NCBI GenBank assembly: GCA_009781755.1
Contig: WQVD01000019.1
Coordinates: 1-51,673 of the forward strand
Reading direction: 5' to 3'
From: Defluviitaleaceae bacterium
Lineage (GTDB): Bacteria > Bacillota > Clostridia > Lachnospirales > WQUN01
DNA length: 51,673 bases
Shown in pieces: positions 40,798 to 49,093 of this stretch (position 1 is its first letter; the number at the start of each line of letters is the position of its first letter). The translations under genes were made by a program, and so were the position numbers. The notes beneath the pieces are model-generated. The model was not told the origin of the DNA. It did not search any database and saw only the letters and a list, made by a program, of their open reading frames with translations.

Positions 40798-40836
40798 TGC
40801 GCAGATATAATCATATGCATGCATATATTTCAATAA

Positions 40837-40875
40837 TTATCCGCAATTATCCATAACAATCCGCAACTATCCATA
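40837..40875 (+). promoter_or_regulatory. Four DnaA-box-like 9-mers at exact 10-bp spacing
   Basis: TTATCCGCA (40837), TTATCCATA (40847), CAATCCGCA (40857) and CTATCCATA (40867). The first two differ from the DnaA box TTATCCACA at one base, the fourth at two, the third at three. All are on the same strand and one helical turn apart. Lies between the toxin terminator and the murA promoter. It can also be viewed as two 20-bp direct repeats. The rest of 40,341-41,030 beyond the listed features is AT-rich and without a gene I can support. Confidence 0.45.
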
Positions 40876-40979
40876 TCCTTTTATTTCTTTCTGATAGCGT
40901 GTCCGTATCAAGTATTTAATGAAATTCAACCTATTAGTATGGCTAATAGCTTAAATTTCGTATTTTACACCGCCCCCCT

Positions 40980-41007
40980 TTGACCTGCGTGTGATTTCTG
41001 ATATACT
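40980..41007 (+). promoter_or_regulatory. Sigma-A promoter of murA-walJ-addA
   Basis: TTGACC at 40980-40985, 16-base spacer, TATACT at 41002-41007. The start would lie about 17 bases before the murA ATG. TATACTGCGCG is shared with the trmL promoter. Confidence 0.7.
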
Positions 41008-41030
41008 GCGCGTTATTACATAGAAATAGG

Positions 41031-42356
41031 ATGTGGCAAGCGGTGGAGCAAGAAGCGCGTATCGTGATTAACGGGGGCAAGCCCCTGTTTGGCAAGGTGC
41101 ACATTAATGGGGCTAAAAACGCGGCGTTGGCCATTGTGCCGGCGGCGTTGGCTGCCAATGGTGTTTGCGTGATTGACAATTTGCCCGACATTGAAGATGT
41201 GAATTCGCTGCGCAAGGCGATTACGAGCTTGGGCGCGGTTTGCGTACAGCGCGATGCCGCCACGCTGGAAATTGATGCACGTAATATTACCCGTTATGCA
41301 ATCGGCAAGGAAGCCGTTGCGCATATACGGGCTTCTTATTATTTCTTGGGGGTTTTGCTGGGGCGTTTTGGGAAGGCCGAAGTGCCTACGCCCGGCGGCT
41401 GCGACTTGAATGTAGGGCCGCGCATGATTGATTATCACATGCGGGGATTTAAAGCGTTGGGCGCTACAACTTATCAGGACGAACATGTGATTCGCGTAGA
41501 AGCGGACAAGTTGATAGGCGCGGACATTCACTTGGATTCGCCCAGTGTGGGTGCTACGATTAACATTATGATGGCAGCGGTGTACGCCGAGGGCGTAACC
41601 ACGATTGACAATGCCGCGAAAGAACCGCACGTCGTAGATACCGCCAACTTCTTGAACCGCCTGGGTGCCAAAATCAAGGGCGCGGGCACGGACACCATCC
41701 GCATCACCGGCGTGACCGAAATGACCGGCGGCGACTACACCGTCATCCCCGATCAAATCGAAACCGGAACCTACATGATTGCCGCGGCCATCACCGGCGG
41801 TGACGTAACGGTCGAAAATATCATCCCCAAGCACATGGAATCCCTAAGTGCCAAACTGCGCGACGTAGGCTGCACCGTGGACGAAGGATTGGAGAACATC
41901 CGCGTGCGGGTGCAAGGGCCATTAAAATCCAGCAACGTGCGCACGGGCGTGTACCCCGGCTTCCCCACGGACTTGCAACCGCAAATCACCACGTTATTAT
42001 GCACGGTGCAGGGCAAAAGCACCGTCACCGAAACGATTTTCGACAATCGCTTTCTATACACGCACGAATTGCAAAAATTGGGCGCAAAAATTAATGTCAA
42101 CGGACGCGCGGCCAAAACTTGCGGCTCATGCACCTTCACCGGGGGCGAAGTACGCGCGGTAGACCTGCGCGCAGGCGCAGCCATGGTACTGGCCGGGCTG
42201 GCCGCACAGGGCGAAGTCCGCATCGCCAACATCCACCACTTAGAACGCGGTTATGAACGATTCGAAGAAAAATTCCGCGCGTTGGGCGCAGATATACAGC
42301 GTGTTGAAATTAATGCCATGCCTGGCGCCGATGGCGAATTGCGGCCTTTGGTTTAA
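41031..42356 (+). CDS. murA: UDP-N-acetylglucosamine 1-carboxyvinyltransferase
   Basis: 441 residues. Transfers enolpyruvate from PEP to UDP-GlcNAc, the first committed step of peptidoglycan synthesis. Two-domain inside-out alpha/beta barrel: HINGAKNAAL with the catalytic Lys at 29, and the mobile loop PTPGGCDLNVGPR with C124, so fosfomycin sensitivity is expected. TDLQPQIT and FDNRFLYTHEL match late conserved blocks. ATG 41031 lacks a good ribosome site (GAAATAGG upstream); GTG 41043 is a possible alternative. walJ begins 2 bases after the stop. Confidence 0.94.
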   Translation: MWQAVEQEARIVINGGKPLFGKVHINGAKNAALAIVPAALAANGVCVIDNLPDIEDVNSLRKAITSLGAVCVQRDAATLEIDARNITRYAIGKEAVAHIRASYYFLGVLLGRFGKAEVPTPGGCDLNVGPRMIDYHMRGFKALGATTYQDEHVIRVEADKLIGADIHLDSPSVGATINIMMAAVYAEGVTTIDNAAKEPHVVDTANFLNRLGAKIKGAGTDTIRITGVTEMTGGDYTVIPDQIETGTYMIAAAITGGDVTVENIIPKHMESLSAKLRDVGCTVDEGLENIRVRVQGPLKSSNVRTGVYPGFPTDLQPQITTLLCTVQGKSTVTETIFDNRFLYTHELQKLGAKINVNGRAAKTCGSCTFTGGEVRAVDLRAGAAMVLAGLAAQGEVRIANIHHLERGYERFEEKFRALGADIQRVEINAMPGADGELRPLV

Positions 42357-42358
42357 CC

Positions 42359-43168
42359 ATGCAGGCACGCTTCGGCACCATTGCGAGCGGGTCGTCGGGC
42401 AACTGCGTGTATGCGGGGCTGGGCGGGTCGCATTTTTTAATTGACGCGGGCATCAGCGGCAAAAAAATAGCTGCGGGGTTGGAACGCTTTGGTGTGGCCA
42501 AACCCGACGGCATCTTTGTGACCCACGAACACGGCGATCATATCCGCGGGCTGGGCATTGCTGCCCGCCGTTATCACGTACCCATTTATGCCACGCCGTT
42601 AACGTGGCGTTATTTTTTGCGCCACAAAACGCTGGGGCCGCTGCCCGAACATTTGATGTGCCAAGTAGAACCGAACGTACCCATCAACATCGGCAATGTA
42701 ACCATCACGCCGTTTGAAATTTCCCACGACGCGGCGCAACCGGTAGGCTACACCTTAGAATTGCCCGCCACGGGAGAGAAAATCGCCGTCGCTACCGACT
42801 TGGGCGAAGCCACGCCCGACATCATCCGCCACATCAAGGGCGCGCAAATCATCTACATAGAAAGCAATCACGACGTGGAAATGCTGCGCAACGGCAAATA
42901 TCACCCGCAACTGAAAGCGCGCGTGTTGAGCCGACGCGGGCACCTTTCGAATGCAGCGGCGGGCGTGCTGCTGGTGGAAGTCTGCGAAGGCTTGGCCGAA
43001 TCGCACCTGCCGCACGTCTTCCTCGCGCACTTGAGCGAAGAAAATAACCGACCCATGCTGGCGTTCGATACCGTGCAACGCGTACTGGACGGCAACGCCG
43101 TGCGGGTCAAGTCGCTGGCGGTAGCAGAGCGGGACTATCCGGGGGAGCTGGTGTTTATTGGCAGATAA
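42359..43168 (+). CDS. walJ: WalJ/YycJ-type metallo-beta-lactamase-fold hydrolase
   Basis: 269 residues. The metal motif THEHGDH (H56, H58, D60, H61) and the N-terminal FGTIASGSSGNCVYAG with the block SHFLIDAGIS are the signature of the YycJ group; ESNHDVEMLRNGKYHP and LSEENNRP are also typical. Members have been linked to DNA exonuclease activity and to coordination of cell-wall metabolism and division. Usually found with walRK; here it follows murA instead. The stop overlaps the addA start by 11 bases. Confidence 0.88.
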   Translation: MQARFGTIASGSSGNCVYAGLGGSHFLIDAGISGKKIAAGLERFGVAKPDGIFVTHEHGDHIRGLGIAARRYHVPIYATPLTWRYFLRHKTLGPLPEHLMCQVEPNVPINIGNVTITPFEISHDAAQPVGYTLELPATGEKIAVATDLGEATPDIIRHIKGAQIIYIESNHDVEMLRNGKYHPQLKARVLSRRGHLSNAAAGVLLVEVCEGLAESHLPHVFLAHLSEENNRPMLAFDTVQRVLDGNAVRVKSLAVAERDYPGELVFIGR

Positions 43169-46100
43169 AACGGGTATACACTTCACCCCGCACCAACAAG
43201 CGGCCATCGACTGCGATGCGCCGCATATTTTGGTTAGCGCGGCGGCGGGGTCGGGCAAGACGGCGGTGTTGACCGCCCGCGTCATGCGCCACCTGCGCGA
43301 AGGACGCAAGTTGGATAGCCTGCTCATCGTCACCTTCACCGAGGCCGCCGCCGCGGGCATGAAGGACAAAATCACCGCGCAAGGCGTGCAGGTCTTGCCC
43401 GGTGCGGACATCTCTACCATCCACGCCTTCTGTATGAAAATCGTCAAGACGTACTTCCAAGAAGTGGGGTTGGATCCGGCCTTCCGTGTGGGCGACGATG
43501 CGGAGCTGGGTTTGATTCGTGCACAGGTAATGGAGGCGTTGTTCGAGGCAGAATACCAAGCAGCGGGCGAGGACGACCTCAACGGATTCATCGATTTGGT
43601 GGACGTGTTCGGCGGCAAATCCGGCGATATTCAATTGGACGCGCTGGTACGCAAGCTGCACGATTTCTTGGAAAGCGACCCCTTCCCCGAAGCTGCCGCC
43701 GCACGCTACACGCAGCAATACACTGACTTCAACGGCATCGACGGCAGCCCCTACGCTGCCATCGCCCGCGAGGAATTGGAACGTGGCTTGCGTGGCGCAT
43801 TACGTGCCATCGACCGCGCACTGGAACTGTGCCACCAACCCGATGGCCCCGAAAAATACATAGACCGCCTAGAGGCCGATGCCCAAATGTTGGAGCACCT
43901 CATGGACGAAATAAACGCGCCCTTCGCACACTTGTACCAAGCCACCGGCGCCATCGATTGGGGCAAGTTGGCCCGCATCACCGCCAAAGACAACGTGGAC
44001 GAAACCTTAAAAACGCGCGTGCAAACCATCCGCAACAAATATGTAAAAGACGCAATCAAAGCCCTAACCAAAGGAATCTTCTTCGCCCCGCCGGACAAAA
44101 TGTGTGGCGATATCCGCGCCTTAGCCCCCCGTATATCCGCGCTCATGGGGCTGGCCATCCGCTACGCCGCCGCCTACGCCGAAGAAAAACGCGCCCGCAA
44201 CCTCCTAGACTTCTCTGACCTTGAACACTTCGCCATCCGCATCCTGTATCCCGGCGGCCCCGGCACCCCCCCCAGCTCCATCGCCACCACCTTGGCCCGC
44301 CAATACCATGAAGTCCTCATCGACGAATACCAAGACGCCAACGAGTTGCAAGAACGCATCCTCTCCGCCGTATGCGCGCGCCGCTTCATGGTCGGCGATG
44401 TCAAGCAAAGCATCTACCGCTTCCGCCGTGCCAACCCTGCGCTGTTCCGCGCGAAGTATGAAACCTATACGAAATTTACGGACAGTGCACCCCCCGTCGC
44501 AGGCAGCGCTATCCGAATTGACTTATCCCAAAACTTCCGCTCCCGTGCTGAGGTGGTGGATGGCATCAATTTCTTCTTCCGCCAAATCATGTCCAAATCC
44601 GTCGGCGAAATCGAGTACGACGATGCCGCCGAATTAAAGCCGGGCGCGAGTTATCCGCCAATGTCCGATGGCATGGCGGCAGATTTATCCGTAGAAGTGC
44701 ATATCGTTAATGAACACAAACCAACCTTGTCATCGGGGGTCGAGGGGAACTGTGTTCCCCTCGCGGCGTCTGGGGCCGCCCCCCAAGCTCTTGACCTTGC
44801 TTTTGACCTTAGTCGCGACTTTAACCCCGCCCCCACCCCCATCCAAGCCGAAGCCCTGCTTATCGCCCGCCTCATCCACCAACTCCTAGCCACCCGCCAC
44901 CCCGTGTGGGATAACAGCCTCAAAACCTACCGCCCGTGCCGTTTATCCGACATGGTTATCCTCACGCGCAGCATTTCATCAACAGCGGCAGAAATTATTG
45001 AAACGCTCAAAAACAACGGCATCGCAGCCTTGGCAGAAGCGAATGCAGGCTTCTACGACCAGCAAGAAATCAAAACCGCGCTGGCGTTGTTGCGCGTGGT
45101 GGACAACCCGCGTCAAGATATTGAACTGATAACGGTGCTGTTCTCGCCGGTGTATGGGCTGGACGCGGACGACTTGCTGGCCATCCGCCGCACGCGCGAG
45201 GACGGCGATTTTTACGACTGCGTTCAAGCAAGCAACCACCCTAAGCTCGATAAATTCAAGCATGACCTCGCAATTTTCCGCAGTGCGGCTACGATTTTGC
45301 CCATCAGCCGACTGCTGGGGCTGGTGTATGACACGACGCGCTACCCGGCGCATGTAGCGGCCATGCCCGCGGGGGATGCGCGGCTCGCCAATCTGCGCCT
45401 ACTGATGGAGCACGCCATCCGCTTCGAGGACACGCGTCTGACGGGGTTGTTCCACTTCACGCGCTACATCGCCCGCCTGCACGAAACCCGCGCCACCGAA
45501 AACTTCGGCGTGGCAGCCACCGATGCAACTGACAGCGATACGCCCGTGCAACTCATGACCATCCACAAATCCAAAGGACTGGAATTCCCCATCGTGTTTG
45601 TCAGCTTCATGGGGCGCAAGTTTAATCCCATGGACGAACGCGCCCCCATCATCCTGCACGGCGAATACGGCGCAGGGCCGTTCTATACCGACACATCGGC
45701 CCGCACCCGCGCCAACACCCTGCCGCGTGCCACCCTGGCCCGCAAAACCCACCACGAAAATCTATCCGAAGAACTACGCTGCTTATATGTAGCCCTAACC
45801 CGCGCCCAAGAAAAACTCATCCTAACCGCCCGTACCCCCGACTATGCCCAATCCTGCGAAAAATGGGAAGACGCCCCCGACCCTGCCGGCGCAACCAACT
45901 ACTTAGATTGGATCATGCCCATTTTGTTGCAAAATGCAAAACATCCGGGCATAACGTTGCACATCCATCCTCCGCAAGCATTACCCGCCATCGCTTCCAA
46001 TGCGCAGCAATCGGCACAACTCCCGTCGCACCCATTACCCACCGCAGCACCCCCTGCCCACATCATCGCCACCCCCTCGGAAACCCCCGCTTCCCCATCA

Positions 46101-46769
46101 ACCGACAACCCCATCACCCCACAACCCGCTCAACAAATCCCTTCCAAACTCTCCATATCCGAGCTCAAACGCCTCTACGCTAGCGACCTCACCCCCGATT
46201 CTACCCCGCACGACCTCCACGCCACAGAGCTACCCCCCCTCTTCGAGCCGCCGCGCTTCATCCAAGCCGAAGCCGGGCTCACCGCTATGCGCATGGGCTC
46301 GGTGCTGCACACACTGACCGAGCACATGGACTACCAAGCCCACACCACCCCCGAATCCATCGAATCCCTCATCGCCGATTTAACACAAAAAAACCTCCTC
46401 ACATCCGAGGAAGCCAAAGCCATCAATCGTACATTGTTACTTACCCTTGCGCAGTCGCCGCTGGGCAACCGCATCCGCGCCGCCGCTGCCCAAGGCCACC
46501 CCCTGCAGCGCGAGGTTCCCTTCGTGTTGCAATTGGAAACCGGCACGTTAGTGCACGGCATCATCGACGCCTTCTTTGAAGAAGACGACCAAATCGTGCT
46601 CATCGACTTCAAATCTGATCACGCACACACAACAACCGAAGCAGAATTGGTAGCGCGTCATGCCACGCAACTCGATATATACAAAAAGGCCGTTGCGCAA
46701 GCAACGGCAAAAGCAGTCAAAGAAGTGCTGCTTTACTCGTTTTCGTTAGGCAAAGCGATTACAATTTAG
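43158..46769 (+). CDS. addA: AddA-type ATP-dependent helicase-nuclease subunit
   Basis: 1,203 residues. UvrD-like superfamily 1 helicase fused to a C-terminal RecB-type nuclease; works with AddB in double-strand break repair. Motifs: Walker A SAAAGSGKTAVL (27-38), Walker B VLIDEYQDANELQ, RYRFRRANP-type motif (IYRFRRANPALF), VQLMTIHKSKGLEFPIVFV (motif V), LRCLYVALTRA, and nuclease residues in HGIIDAFF and VLIDFKSD. TTG start after GGGGGAG. Residues ~528-552 are coded by a copy of the palindromic repeat found at 19951-20217. AddB is not adjacent. A Pro/Thr-rich hinge (about 950-985) lies before the nuclease domain. Confidence 0.92.
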   Translation: MADKTGIHFTPHQQAAIDCDAPHILVSAAAGSGKTAVLTARVMRHLREGRKLDSLLIVTFTEAAAAGMKDKITAQGVQVLPGADISTIHAFCMKIVKTYFQEVGLDPAFRVGDDAELGLIRAQVMEALFEAEYQAAGEDDLNGFIDLVDVFGGKSGDIQLDALVRKLHDFLESDPFPEAAAARYTQQYTDFNGIDGSPYAAIAREELERGLRGALRAIDRALELCHQPDGPEKYIDRLEADAQMLEHLMDEINAPFAHLYQATGAIDWGKLARITAKDNVDETLKTRVQTIRNKYVKDAIKALTKGIFFAPPDKMCGDIRALAPRISALMGLAIRYAAAYAEEKRARNLLDFSDLEHFAIRILYPGGPGTPPSSIATTLARQYHEVLIDEYQDANELQERILSAVCARRFMVGDVKQSIYRFRRANPALFRAKYETYTKFTDSAPPVAGSAIRIDLSQNFRSRAEVVDGINFFFRQIMSKSVGEIEYDDAAELKPGASYPPMSDGMAADLSVEVHIVNEHKPTLSSGVEGNCVPLAASGAAPQALDLAFDLSRDFNPAPTPIQAEALLIARLIHQLLATRHPVWDNSLKTYRPCRLSDMVILTRSISSTAAEIIETLKNNGIAALAEANAGFYDQQEIKTALALLRVVDNPRQDIELITVLFSPVYGLDADDLLAIRRTREDGDFYDCVQASNHPKLDKFKHDLAIFRSAATILPISRLLGLVYDTTRYPAHVAAMPAGDARLANLRLLMEHAIRFEDTRLTGLFHFTRYIARLHETRATENFGVAATDATDSDTPVQLMTIHKSKGLEFPIVFVSFMGRKFNPMDERAPIILHGEYGAGPFYTDTSARTRANTLPRATLARKTHHENLSEELRCLYVALTRAQEKLILTARTPDYAQSCEKWEDAPDPAGATNYLDWIMPILLQNAKHPGITLHIHPPQALPAIASNAQQSAQLPSHPLPTAAPPAHIIATPSETPASPSTDNPITPQPAQQIPSKLSISELKRLYASDLTPDSTPHDLHATELPPLFEPPRFIQAEAGLTAMRMGSVLHTLTEHMDYQAHTTPESIESLIADLTQKNLLTSEEAKAINRTLLLTLAQSPLGNRIRAAAAQGHPLQREVPFVLQLETGTLVHGIIDAFFEEDDQIVLIDFKSDHAHTTTEAELVARHATQLDIYKKAVAQATAKAVKEVLLYSFSLGKAITI
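44740..44812. repeat. In-frame copy of the two-hairpin repeat inside addA
   Basis: CGAGGGGAAC-TGTG-TTCCCCTCG followed by TGGGGCCGCCCCCCA and ...CTTTTGACCTT. The order of hairpins and the flanking TTTGACCTT word match the intergenic element at 19951-20217. It adds about 25 residues (VEGNCVPLAASGAAPQALDL and on) in a variable stretch of AddA while keeping the frame. Confidence 0.75.
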
Positions 46770-47026
46770 CGCTTTTCCACAACGAACTTGATAGACGTTT
46801 TTTCCTGTCCGTCCACTTCCAACTGGGAAAAGGCCGGTACACATACCAATTCAATGCCGTTGGGCGCTACATAACCGCGCGCTACGGCAATGCTCTTCAC
46901 CACTTGGTTAACCGCTGCGGCACCGATGGCGTTAATTTCTACCGGTTCGCCGTTGCGCAGTATTGCTGCAATGGCGCCTGCAACTGATTTGGGTTCCGAT
47001 TTTGACGAAACTCGTAATACTTCCAT
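46766..47026 (-). CDS. spoVS: Stage V sporulation protein S
   Basis: 86 residues, full length. Small Alba-like protein; loss blocks sporulation at stage V and affects septum formation. Near-invariant start MEVLRVSSKSEPKSVAGAIA and VEINAIGAAAVNQVVKSIAV. GGAGGCGATATAC precedes ATG 47026. Convergent with addA (4-base overlap of the ends) and 86 bases behind sigG, possibly co-transcribed with it. Confidence 0.95.
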   Translation of the reverse strand: MEVLRVSSKSEPKSVAGAIAAILRNGEPVEINAIGAAAVNQVVKSIAVARGYVAPNGIELVCVPAFSQLEVDGQEKTSIKFVVEKR

Positions 47027-47112
47027 GTATATCGCCTCCATTCTCGGACTTCACTATAACATCTTCCCCTTCTTGCCGCAAGCATTTTTGCATACAGCAT
47101 GTGACAATTTGA

Positions 47113-47901
47113 TTACGAAATATACTTTTTCATATTCTTTAATGCATTTTTTTCCAAGCGTGATACTTGCGCTTGCGAAATGCCAATTTCATCTGCGACT
47201 TCCATTTGCGTTTTGCCATCAAAAAAACGCATGGACACAATGGACTTTTCGCGCTCACCCAGTCGCTTGAGCGCTTCGCTCAAGGACAAATTATCCAGCC
47301 ACCGTACATCGGTGTTCTTCTCATCGCTCACTTGATCCATGACAAATAGCGAATCCGCCCCGTCTTGAAACACCGGTTCAAACAACGACACCGGGTCTTG
47401 TATTGCGTCCAGCGCAAAAAGAACTTCCTCTTTAGGAAGCCCCATTTCCCGCGCAATATCTTCAATGTCCGGCTCTTTTGCGTTAGCCGCTATCAGTTTT
47501 TCCTTCACGCCCAACGCCCGGTACGCCACATCCCGCAGCGACCGCGATACACGTATCGCATTATTATCCCGCAAATACCGGCGGATTTCCCCCACGATCA
47601 TTGGCACTGCATACGTCGAAAACTGTACCCCGTGCGACGTATCAAAGTTGTCTATGGCCTTGATCAGCCCCACGCAGCCTACTTGGAAAATATCATCTGC
47701 ATTTTCCCCGCGGTGCGTAAAACGTTGAATGATGGACAAAACCAACCGCAAATTGCCGAAAATGTATTTTTCGCGTGCTTCGTCCCGTGTTTTGGGGTCG
47801 CCATTTTGGATTAATTCCAGCAGCGTCCGTTTTTCCTCGCCCTTCAGTATCGGCAGGTGCGCCGTGTTCACCCCACAAATTTCTACCTTACCAGAATGCA
47901 T
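47113..47901 (-). CDS. sigG: Forespore sigma factor sigma-G
   Basis: 262 residues with the sigma-G N-terminal signature KVEICGVNTAHLPIL. Region 2 (FGNLRLVLSIIQRF, DDIFQVGCVGLIKAIDNFD), region 3 and region 4 (LGEREKSIVSMRFFDGKTQMEVADEI, in part) are complete. Directs late forespore gene expression. ATG follows CGGAGGAAAAAT. No sigma-E or spoIIGA gene precedes it, unlike in Bacillus; upstream is a divergent small membrane-protein gene. The forespore promoter could not be identified with confidence. Confidence 0.96.
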   Translation of the reverse strand: MHSGKVEICGVNTAHLPILKGEEKRTLLELIQNGDPKTRDEAREKYIFGNLRLVLSIIQRFTHRGENADDIFQVGCVGLIKAIDNFDTSHGVQFSTYAVPMIVGEIRRYLRDNNAIRVSRSLRDVAYRALGVKEKLIAANAKEPDIEDIAREMGLPKEEVLFALDAIQDPVSLFEPVFQDGADSLFVMDQVSDEKNTDVRWLDNLSLSEALKRLGEREKSIVSMRFFDGKTQMEVADEIGISQAQVSRLEKNALKNMKKYIS

Positions 47902-47992
47902 ATTTTTCCTCCGTGGTAAAATCTTGTAGTGAATACAGGATTTCCCGGAGGGGGGATAATATACTGGAAAATGGTGGGGTCATTGGTTGCTT

Positions 47993-48021
47993 TTGACAAG
48001 GAGTGAAATAAACTTTATTAT
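47993..48021 (+). promoter_or_regulatory. Sigma-A promoter of a small membrane-protein gene
   Basis: TTGACA at 47993-47998, 17-base spacer, TATTAT at 48016-48021. Confidence 0.75.
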
Positions 48022-48044
48022 TCGCGCAGAAAAGAGGTGACGGA

Positions 48045-48347
48045 ATGGTCCGTTTTGCCAGATCGGTCGAGGAGCCGCTGCGCGGTGTGGTTACGTTGTT
48101 TAGCGTTATTACGCTTGTGGCAATTATCCCGGCATTGACAGATATTGAAGGCTGGATTCAAAGTTGGATGGAACCTTCCTCGTCACATGCGATTTTATAT
48201 TTTGCATTGATGGGTGCCGTCATGGTTTTGTGCGGCGTTGCAGGCTACTACTTGGGTAAAGCCGTGACTTGGCCGTTGCGCTTAATCATAGAACGTGATG
48301 AAGCCCGCGAACAAGCTAAGAATGCCGTCATGCGTACAAATAGGTAA
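48045..48347 (+). CDS. Small two-helix membrane protein
   Basis: 100 residues. Transmembrane segments at about 14-33 and 46-69, then a charged C-terminal helix (LRLIIERDEAREQAKNAVM) that probably faces the cytoplasm. The layout recalls the membrane-HAMP-like end of a sensor protein, but there is no signalling domain. AAGAGGTG lies 5 bases before ATG. Monocistronic between its own promoter and a strong terminator. Function unknown. Confidence 0.8.
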   Translation: MVRFARSVEEPLRGVVTLFSVITLVAIIPALTDIEGWIQSWMEPSSSHAILYFALMGAVMVLCGVAGYYLGKAVTWPLRLIIERDEAREQAKNAVMRTNR

Positions 48348-48364
48348 ACAAAAATAACACGCAC

Positions 48365-48402
48365 AAAAAACCCCCGTTCCAACCGGTTGGAACGGGGGTT
48401 TT
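48365..48402. terminator. Bidirectional intrinsic terminator
   Basis: CCCCCGTTCCAACC/GGTTGGAACGGGGG is a perfect palindrome, with A6 before and TTTT after. It separates the small membrane-protein gene from the convergent divIVA-like gene. Confidence 0.95.
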
Positions 48403-48415
48403 ATATTGGAATGAT

Positions 48416-49045
48416 TTATACGTATCTGGGGGGCGGAGCTACCGGTGGTTCTTCTATGATGTCGTTGTCTTCTTCCGGGGTGGGGAGGGGAACACGTGCC
48501 TGCGGAAGGGGCGCTACCGGATCCGGGCGGGTGTGGTAGGGGAGGTCTTCGGGCATGGCCTCGGGCATGGCATCGGGATGGGTGGCGGGGGTGGTGTAGG
48601 CCTGCGTGGGGGGGGCTGCACTTTCGGGCAGCAGGGGTGTGCCTTCATTTAAGAATGGCATATCCATTTCCAACAACTCGCTGACGAGTTCGTCCATGTC
48701 GTTAAGGCGCTGGCTCACTTCTAGCATGTCGGTGGACTTGATATCGTACAGGTGTTTCCTGACCATGCTCATATAAATGTCATAAAAAGCCTGCACGCGC
48801 ATACGCTCGGTGTCGATGGCAGCAGAAATTTGCAACAGTTGTTGCGAAATCCGCTTTTTGTAATCTTTGGCTTGCATTTGCGCATTGCGTACCACGCTGT
48901 CTGCAGCAACCTGCGCAGAAATAATGGCATTTTTGATGGCATTATCTTTTTCTTTATAACTTTTAATCACTTGTTCCAGCGTCGCTATATACTTATTAAC
49001 CTCTTCAGGCGAATACCCACGTTTTACATAACTGAATTGCTCCAC
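48416..49045 (-). CDS. DivIVA-domain protein
   Basis: 209 residues from a GTG start at 49045, 7 bases after AAGGAG; the frame begins earlier but without a ribosome site. EQFSYVKRGYSPEEVNKYIATL is a DivIVA-type N-terminal membrane-curvature module (given in part), followed by a coiled coil to ~110. The C-terminal third is Pro-rich and acidic and unlike canonical DivIVA. Such proteins recruit partners to poles and septa. Last gene of an apparent transcript with the ABC transporter genes, 48 bases behind the permease. Confidence 0.85.
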   Translation of the reverse strand: MEQFSYVKRGYSPEEVNKYIATLEQVIKSYKEKDNAIKNAIISAQVAADSVVRNAQMQAKDYKKRISQQLLQISAAIDTERMRVQAFYDIYMSMVRKHLYDIKSTDMLEVSQRLNDMDELVSELLEMDMPFLNEGTPLLPESAAPPTQAYTTPATHPDAMPEAMPEDLPYHTRPDPVAPLPQARVPLPTPEEDNDIIEEPPVAPPPRYV

Positions 49046-49093
49046 GGTCAAACTCCTTCCAAAATGTGATAAATTGCGCACAGTCTAACACAC

